Positions 58,003 through 64,000 of a stretch of DNA of 64,000 nucleotides are shown here, piece by piece. Every line of letters begins with the position of its first letter. Positions within the stretch are counted from its first letter, which is position 1. The stretch comes from Sinorhizobium medicae (lineage in GTDB: Bacteria > Pseudomonadota > Alphaproteobacteria > Rhizobiales > Rhizobiaceae), in the NCBI RefSeq assembly GCF_007827695.1, contig NZ_VITA01000005.1:290799-354798 (forward strand), in the 5' to 3' direction. Made by a program: the position numbers and the translations under genes. The notes beneath the pieces were generated by a model that worked only from the letters and a program-made list of their open reading frames with translations, was not told the origin of the DNA and did not search any database.

Positions 58003-59211
58003 CTATGGTTTGGCGATCGAGGCGGTTGCCTGTTCGACCGGCTGCGGGGCGACGACTACACCGGGGCGTACGCGCTGCAGGCCGTTGACGACGATGCTCT
58101 CGCCGGGCTTCAGCCCGTTCTCCACGATCCGAAGACCGTCGGCGACGGGTCCGAGGGTGACCTGGCGATACTCCACCTTGTTGTCAGCCCCGACGACCAG
58201 GACGAATTTCTTGTCCTGATCCGAACTGATGGCGCGGTCGCTGATCACCAGCTTTTCCTCCGGCTGCGGATCTCCGATCCGGATACGCACGAATTGACCC
58301 GGGATCAGGCGGCCGTCGGCATTGGCGAGTTCCGCCCGCAGCCGAATTGTGCCGGTTGCCGCGTCCACCTCGTTGTTGATGAGCTGAATGTGGCCTGTAA
58401 TCGGCGTCCCCTCGTCGGCGGCCGTGCCGATCTCGACCGGGATGCGCTCGATCGCTTCGATGCTGCCGGCCGAGGCGGAAAGTTCTGCCAGCGCGGTCGC
58501 GACGACTTCCTCGCTGACGTTGAAGCTCGCATAGATGGGGTCGACCGAGACGAGCGTCGTCAGGACCGGCGAGGCGGAGCCGGCAGAGACGAGATTGCCG
58601 GCCGTCACATTGAGTCCTCCGACACGGCCTCTGATCGGCGCGCGCACTTCGGTGTAGGCTAGGTCGAGTTTGGAGGTCCGCAGGGCAGCCTTCGCAGAGC
58701 GGAGGTTGGCCTGGGCCTCGTCGTAAACGCTAAGCCTCTGGTCGACGCCGCTCTGCGGGATCGCGCTCGTGGTCACCAGCTTGCGGCCGCGTTCGAGCTC
58801 GGTTTTAGCGAGCGCGACACGCGCTTCGGCGGCGGCAACCTGCGCCTCGGCCCGCTCGACTGCAGCGGCGAAGGGCTCGGGGTCGATGGTGACCAGCAGA
58901 TCTCCCTTTTCGACCAGGGCCCCTTCGCGGAAGTGAGCGCTCAGGATCGCGCCGCCGACGCGGGGACGGACCTCGACGCGCTCGATCGCTTCAAGACGGC
59001 CGGAGAAGCTCTCCCAGGTCGTGATCCGTCTCGACTCGGCCTTGGCGACGGAGACCGGAACGGCTGGAGCCGCGGCAGCGGGCGCCTCGACCGCGGCGTC
59101 CGCATGAAAGCGCTGAGGCAGTCCGAAGAAGACGGCTGCGCCGCCGCCGACGGACAAAAGAATGCTCAAACCGGCGCCCCACAGGACCCGGCGGGTTACT
59201 GTCGATGTCAT
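58003..59211 (-). CDS. RND efflux periplasmic adaptor (membrane fusion protein)
   Basis: Connects the RND pump with the outer-membrane channel. The 402-aa product has an N-terminal membrane/signal segment (about 8-30), a lipoyl half-motif (VEVRPRVGGAILSAHFREGA), a helical hairpin rich in Ala/Glu (about 115-190), the second lipoyl half (VRAPIRGRVGGLNVTAGNLV) and beta-barrel and membrane-proximal domains. There is no lipobox cysteine, so it is anchored by its helix. It is the first gene of the pump pair. Confidence 0.92.
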   Translation of the reverse strand: MTSTVTRRVLWGAGLSILLSVGGGAAVFFGLPQRFHADAAVEAPAAAAPAVPVSVAKAESRRITTWESFSGRLEAIERVEVRPRVGGAILSAHFREGALVEKGDLLVTIDPEPFAAAVERAEAQVAAAEARVALAKTELERGRKLVTTSAIPQSGVDQRLSVYDEAQANLRSAKAALRTSKLDLAYTEVRAPIRGRVGGLNVTAGNLVSAGSASPVLTTLVSVDPIYASFNVSEEVVATALAELSASAGSIEAIERIPVEIGTAADEGTPITGHIQLINNEVDAATGTIRLRAELANADGRLIPGQFVRIRIGDPQPEEKLVISDRAISSDQDKKFVLVVGADNKVEYRQVTLGPVADGLRIVENGLKPGESIVVNGLQRVRPGVVVAPQPVEQATASIAKP

Positions 59212-59277
59212 GTTTTCTCCTCGCCGGTTGGGAGTCCGGCTCTATGCTTAGTGCTTTATGGCTTACTGTTTACGTGT

Positions 59278-60090
59278 TTACTCTTTGCCCGGCTTCTCTC
59301 CCGCCTGCTTGAAGAAGCGGGAGAAAATGTCGGATATAATTTCCTTGTGTGACGGCCAGTTTTCCTGTGCGGCGCCGGCAGGCAGCCACGAAGTGCGCCC
59401 CGGCAGGATGTGCGTTTCCACCGGAACGCCGGCCTTGCGGAGGCGCTCGGCATAGGCTTCGGCCTCATCGCGCATCGGACATTCCTCGCTGGTGATGACG
59501 AGGGCGGGAACGAGGCCGCCAAGCCGGCTGCAATGGCCCGGTGCGGCATAGGGGTGCGTCAGTCCGCTGCGTTCGCCGAGATATTGCTGCCACCCGTCTG
59601 CGATGGATTGCACTGAGCTCTGCGGGCAGAACTTGCGAAACGAAGCGGTTGCCAGGCATGGGTCCAACAGCGGCGAAAGCAGGATCTGGCCCTTGAGATC
59701 GGTCAGGAACTGGTCACGCGCCATCAGCGCCAGACCGGCCGCGATATTGCCACCCGCCTCCTCGCCGGCGACGAACAGCATCGACTTCTTGTGTGCGAAT
59801 TGCGGGCAGCGGCTGCGCATGGATGAAAGCATGGCATAGGCACAGTCGAGTGCCGCAGGAAAGGGGTTCAGGCACGCGGAAGGGTATTCGGGCGAGATGA
59901 CGACCGCGCCGGCCGCCGCCAGCGCATCGGCCACCTTTTCACCCGCCGCCACTGAGTCTCCGACGAACCCACCGCCGTGGAGATGCAGCACCAGCGGCGG
60001 CGGCGACAACAGCGAAGCGCCGCGGTAGACACGCGCGCGGCACGAGCCCTGGCTCGTCTGCATCGTCTCTTCCGTAAATTGCGCGTTCAT
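59278..60090 (-). CDS. Alpha/beta-hydrolase-fold protein lacking the catalytic triad
   Basis: A 270-aa relative of the hormone-sensitive-lipase esterases. The oxyanion motif HGGG is intact (38-41), but the nucleophile elbow reads GEEAG (109-113) where active enzymes have GDSAG, so the serine is Glu111. The usual acid position before PMRDE is Cys204, and no histidine follows in the ILPGRTSW segment. The codons show no frame disturbance, so this looks like a stable pseudoenzyme rather than decay. It lies 66 bp upstream of the RND adaptor on the same strand and diverges from the LysR gene. Confidence 0.8.
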   Translation of the reverse strand: MNAQFTEETMQTSQGSCRARVYRGASLLSPPPLVLHLHGGGFVGDSVAAGEKVADALAAAGAVVISPEYPSACLNPFPAALDCAYAMLSSMRSRCPQFAHKKSMLFVAGEEAGGNIAAGLALMARDQFLTDLKGQILLSPLLDPCLATASFRKFCPQSSVQSIADGWQQYLGERSGLTHPYAAPGHCSRLGGLVPALVITSEECPMRDEAEAYAERLRKAGVPVETHILPGRTSWLPAGAAQENWPSHKEIISDIFSRFFKQAGEKPGKE

Positions 60091-60190
60091 CTCTCTTGTC
60101 TCCTACACGGGTGAATCCCTAGATGAGGGACAACTCGCGATGTTTGCAGCATAACATTGTCTTCTGTCTGGAATAGTCTGTGGGTTCTGA

Positions 60191-61138
<948 letters not shown>

Positions 61139-61147
61139 CGACCGTTC

Positions 61148-61303
61148 TCAACGACCTGCGTCGCAGCGTTCGCGAGCGGGATCGAGCTCGCCGAAATGGA
61201 TCTCCGCCCAGCGGCCGAGTACGATCAACGCTTCGCTCAGCCGGTACCCGACATGCGGCGGCACCGATCCCGTGTCTTGGCTCAGGCTTGCCTGCATCGG
61301 CAT
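61148..61303 (-). pseudogene. C-terminal remnant of an HxlR-type regulator
   Basis: A 51-codon frame whose middle (GSVPPHVGYRLSEALIVLGRW) (first 20: GSVPPHVGYRLSEALIVLGR) resembles the C-terminal wing and helix of HxlR-family regulators, in which VPPRVEYxLT is followed by a WxxxH helix. About eight residues are missing between the strand and the helix, and no HTH precedes it: a TAA stops the frame 13 codons upstream of the ATG. Probably a truncated relic, though a small real protein cannot be excluded. Confidence 0.35.
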
Positions 61304-61405
61304 GATCGTCGCCGTCGCAGGCTTGCGGCTTCTGGAGGCTTAATCAGCCGAGGGGTTCAGGGACAATGTCCCGGCTGGGTGCTTGCCATCCGGGACAATC
61401 CCGCC

Positions 61406-63286
61406 TCAAGACTGACGATTCTTCGCATTATTGCGCTTGGCGCCGGATTTGAAGTCGCCGGTTTTCTGCGCCTCGGGCTTGCCCTTCTTCTTGCTCCAGG
61501 GCTTCTCGTTCGAAGGTGCATCGTTCGCGACGGAAGGCTGCTTTTCGAACTTGCGTTTCGGCTTGAAGTCTTTTTGCTCGCGCTCCGATGCGGGCGCCGG
61601 CCGTTTCTTTTCGAAATCCGGTCTGTCCTGTCGCGATCTGGAGACGTCGGGAGCGCCTGGCAGCGCTTTGACACGAATGCCCCTTTCCAGCATCCGGTCG
61701 GGGCCGATTGCGGTAAGAAGGCGTTCGGCCCCGTCGGCCGTCATCTCGACGTAGGTTTCCTCGGGCTGCATGCGGATCGCTCCGATGTCGCGTTTGCTCA
61801 GCTTGCCGTGACGGCAAAGCATCGGGATGAGCCAGCGGGGTTCGGCGTTCTGCTTGCGCCCCACCGAGAGGGAAAACCACCGGCCGTCCGCGAAATCGGC
61901 GCGGGGGGCGGGATCGCTATCGCCTGAGAAGGCCGGGCTCTCGCGACGGGCCTTCTTACGGTCGTCGTAAACGGCGACCTCGGCAAGCTCCTCTGGCGCG
62001 GAGCGGTTCGAACGGAACTGCCGTACGAAGGCAGCGGCAATCTTCTCGGCACCATAGAGGCCGATCAGTGTCTCCACGATCGCCTGTTCGTCCTCGCGCG
62101 GAGGCTCGGCGAGCGCCGGGTCGGCGGCGATTCGCTCGTCGTCGCGCAACGCCACCTCGTCGGCGGACGGGGGCTTTGCCCAGGCCGCGGTGATTCGTGC
62201 ATTTTCGAGCAGCCGTTCCGCCTTGCGACGCGCATTCACCGGGACGATCAGCGCGCTCACGCCTTTCTGGCCGGCGCGGCCGGTCCGGCCGCTGCGATGC
62301 AGCAGCGTGTCGGAGTTGGTCGGCAGGTCGGCATGGATCACCAGCTCCAGGCCCGGAAGGTCGATACCGCGCGCCGCGACGTCGGTCGCGATACATACGC
62401 GAGCGCGGCCGTCGCGCATGGCCTGCAGCGCATGGGTTCGTTCGTTCTGGCTGAGTTCACCGGAGAGCGCCACGACGGAAAATCCGCGATTGTTGAAGCG
62501 CGCGGTCAGATGGTTGACCGCAGCGCGCGTCGAACAGAAGACGATCGCATTGCGCGCTTCGTAAAAGCGCAGCACGTTGATGATGGCATTCTCGCGGTCG
62601 CTCGGCGCGACGAGCAGCGCGCGGTACTCGATATCGCCATGCTGCTTCTGTTCGGAGGTGACCCCTATGCGCACGGCATCGCGCTGGTAGTTCTTTGCAA
62701 GCGTCGCGATCGAACGCGGCACGGTGGCCGAGAACATCAGCGTGCGGCGATCCGCCGGTGCCGCCTCGAGAATGAACTCCAGATCCTCGCGGAAGCCGAG
62801 ATCCAGCATCTCGTCGGCTTCATCGAGCACGACGGCTTTCAGCTCCGATATGTCGAGGGATCCCCGGCGGATGTGGTCGCAGAGCCGCCCCGGCGTGCCG
62901 ACGACGATATGGGCGCCGCGATCGAGCATGCGCCGCTCGCTGCGCATGTCCATGCCGCCCACGCAGGAGGCGATGGTGGCTCCGGCAATCTCGTAGAGCC
63001 ATTCAAGCTCGCGCTTGACCTGCAGCGCCAGTTCGCGCGTCGGCGCGATCACGAGTGCAAGCGGAGCGCCCGGCTGCGCGAATTGTCTTGCCGAACCGAT
63101 GAGTGTGGGCGCCAGCGCCAGGCCGAAGGCCACCGTCTTGCCGGAACCGGTCTGGGCCGAAACCAGCGCGTCGGCGGTGCCCAGCGCCGGGTCCAGCATG
63201 GCCTGCTGAACCGGTGTCAGCGTTTCGTAACCGCGTTTTGCCAACGCCTCGGCGATCGCTGGTGCGATCCCTGCTAGTTCTGTCAT
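61406..63286 (-). CDS. DEAD-box ATP-dependent RNA helicase (CsdA/DbpA-like)
   Basis: RNA helicase likely used in ribosome assembly or cold-time RNA turnover. In 626 aa: motif I AQTGSGKT (44-51), PTREL, motif II DEAD (155-158), motif III SAT (186-188), HRSGRTGR in the second RecA domain, then a DbpA-type RNA-binding domain (about 480-550) and a lysine-rich disordered tail (about 560-626). The tail is longer than that of DbpA. It lies opposite the LysR gene with the HxlR relic between. Confidence 0.93.
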   Translation of the reverse strand: MTELAGIAPAIAEALAKRGYETLTPVQQAMLDPALGTADALVSAQTGSGKTVAFGLALAPTLIGSARQFAQPGAPLALVIAPTRELALQVKRELEWLYEIAGATIASCVGGMDMRSERRMLDRGAHIVVGTPGRLCDHIRRGSLDISELKAVVLDEADEMLDLGFREDLEFILEAAPADRRTLMFSATVPRSIATLAKNYQRDAVRIGVTSEQKQHGDIEYRALLVAPSDRENAIINVLRFYEARNAIVFCSTRAAVNHLTARFNNRGFSVVALSGELSQNERTHALQAMRDGRARVCIATDVAARGIDLPGLELVIHADLPTNSDTLLHRSGRTGRAGQKGVSALIVPVNARRKAERLLENARITAAWAKPPSADEVALRDDERIAADPALAEPPREDEQAIVETLIGLYGAEKIAAAFVRQFRSNRSAPEELAEVAVYDDRKKARRESPAFSGDSDPAPRADFADGRWFSLSVGRKQNAEPRWLIPMLCRHGKLSKRDIGAIRMQPEETYVEMTADGAERLLTAIGPDRMLERGIRVKALPGAPDVSRSRQDRPDFEKKRPAPASEREQKDFKPKRKFEKQPSVANDAPSNEKPWSKKKGKPEAQKTGDFKSGAKRNNAKNRQS

Positions 63287-63438
63287 GTCTCTTCTTTCGG
63301 ATTTCGGTCGTCGCCGGCGGAAGAGCGAACCTTGGTGCAGGTTGTCATCAGGCGTCGATTGCCGCGGCCAACGTGGTCGCGGCCCTGTTCAGTTGCCGCG
63401 CTACATACTTGGTGAGCAGGCAAATGTACAGGGCGGAA

Positions 63439-63825
63439 TCAATCGCCGGCCGGAGCGTTGCGCCGGCTCCCGTATTCGTTCGCCCGGTTCGCGCCAGGCC
63501 AGAGGCAGAGACCTATGAAAACGATCGGGCTCAGAACCGGGATGAAGAGGCAGAGCGCCAGTGGCCCGGGATAACCGATGTCGTGCAGGCGCTTGATTGC
63601 CAGCATGGCGATGGAGACGGTTGAAATTACGCCGGAAACGATCAGCGCCAGCGTCCAGAGGGCGAGCGCCGTATCGTCCCCCTCGTCCTTCATCATCTGC
63701 ACCAGAAAAATGGAGCCGACGGCGAACCAGAACAGCCAGGCAAGGAAAAAGGGGAGGCGGCCGATACGGCCGGAGGGGCTGAAGAACAGCCACGTCATGC
63801 TCGGCTGACGCCCCTCCTTGGCCAT
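63439..63825 (-). CDS. DUF805 family membrane protein
   Basis: A 128-aa inner-membrane protein of unknown function with four hydrophobic helices and the DUF805 hallmarks LFFSPSGRIGRLPFF and AIKRLHDIGYPG. Two starts are possible: ATG at 63825, only 2 bp after dapD ends, or ATG at 63798, with AGGAGG 14 bases upstream. The first suggests translational coupling to dapD; the second matches the usual family start (MxWLFF). The tail (NEYGSRRN) resembles the NxYG ending common in the family. Confidence 0.8.
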   Translation of the reverse strand: MAKEGRQPSMTWLFFSPSGRIGRLPFFLAWLFWFAVGSIFLVQMMKDEGDDTALALWTLALIVSGVISTVSIAMLAIKRLHDIGYPGPLALCLFIPVLSPIVFIGLCLWPGANRANEYGSRRNAPAGD

Positions 63826-63827
63826 AG

Positions 63828-64000
63828 TCAGTCCCGGAGCAGTTCGTTGATGCCGGTCTTGGAGCGGGTCTTCTCGTCGACCCGTTTGACGATGACGGCG
63901 CAATAGAGGTTCGGAGCCGGCTGGCCGTTGCCCATGGCGGAACCGGAGGGCATGGAGCCTGCCACGACGACGGAATAGGGCGGCACCTCGCCGTACATCA
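63828..64000 (-). CDS. dapD: Tetrahydrodipicolinate N-succinyltransferase (5' part outside window)
   Basis: Only the last 57 codons are inside the window. They encode [35 protein letters not shown] and [11 protein letters not shown], which is the C-terminus of DapD, a left-handed-beta-helix acyltransferase in the succinylase branch of lysine synthesis. DapE, at 53314, acts later in the same branch. The gene runs off the right edge. Confidence 0.92.
   Translation of the reverse strand, partial: MYGEVPPYSVVVAGSMPSGSAMGNGQPAPNLYCAVIVKRVDEKTRSKTGINELLRD

Overview
The window is a 64-kb piece of GC-rich alphaproteobacterial chromosome, almost certainly from Sinorhizobium/Ensifer. The grounds are an unbroken gene order that matches what I recall of the S. 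meliloti chromosome from rpoN to the dap genes, both ornithine-lipid acyltransferases (olsB, olsA), a chimeric malic enzyme (tme), lnt (actA) followed by the acid-inducible regulator phrR, and three copies of a rhizobial intergenic repeat. Coding density is high. I saw no tRNA, rRNA, CRISPR array, insertion sequence or prophage. Coordinates and starts were worked out by hand; functions come from motif recognition, not from a database search.

Layout. 1-3699: rpoN (cut by the left edge) and the lptB-lptA-lptC lipopolysaccharide-export genes on the minus strand. 3700-4073: non-coding. 4074-12429: sppA, ihfB, lapA, an orphan CoxG-like gene, two RNA methyltransferases with lspA, a hybrid histidine kinase and olsB. 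12688-24562: tme (minus), then mutS, glnD, murJ, a VOC-fold gene, trpS and a UspA-like gene. 24766-30858: a NifU-type scaffold with an Irr-type iron box, tsaB, rimI, olsA, miaB, phoH and ybeY. 30871-36126: a CBS/CorC protein, lnt, phrR and metK. 37042-46399: a repeat-rich junction, DUF1150 and hsp20 with a heat-shock-type promoter, a nucleoside hydrolase, an MCP carrying a CheR/CheB tether, rbsK, rmuC, def-fmt-truA.

The most unusual part is 46454-52677. A translationally coupled pair encodes a secreted FecR-TPR-beta-barrel protein (1198 aa) and a CHASE2 class III nucleotide cyclase. Divergent from them is a small membrane protein resembling Pycsar TM effectors, with an apparent one-base frameshift. 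Together they suggest an envelope-sensing cyclic-nucleotide system; that is inference. The remainder (52731-64000) holds a membrane protein with dapE, an RND efflux pair, an alpha/beta-hydrolase relative lacking its catalytic triad, a LysR regulator, a DEAD-box helicase, a DUF805 protein and the end of dapD.

How the genes fit together: much of the window serves the envelope (Lpt, Lnt, LspA, MurJ, LapA, SppA, ornithine lipids, RND), translation and RNA modification (TrmB, MiaB, YbeY, TruA, Def, Fmt, TsaB, RimI, two methyltransferases) and nitrogen or acid adaptation (RpoN, GlnD, PhrR, Lnt).
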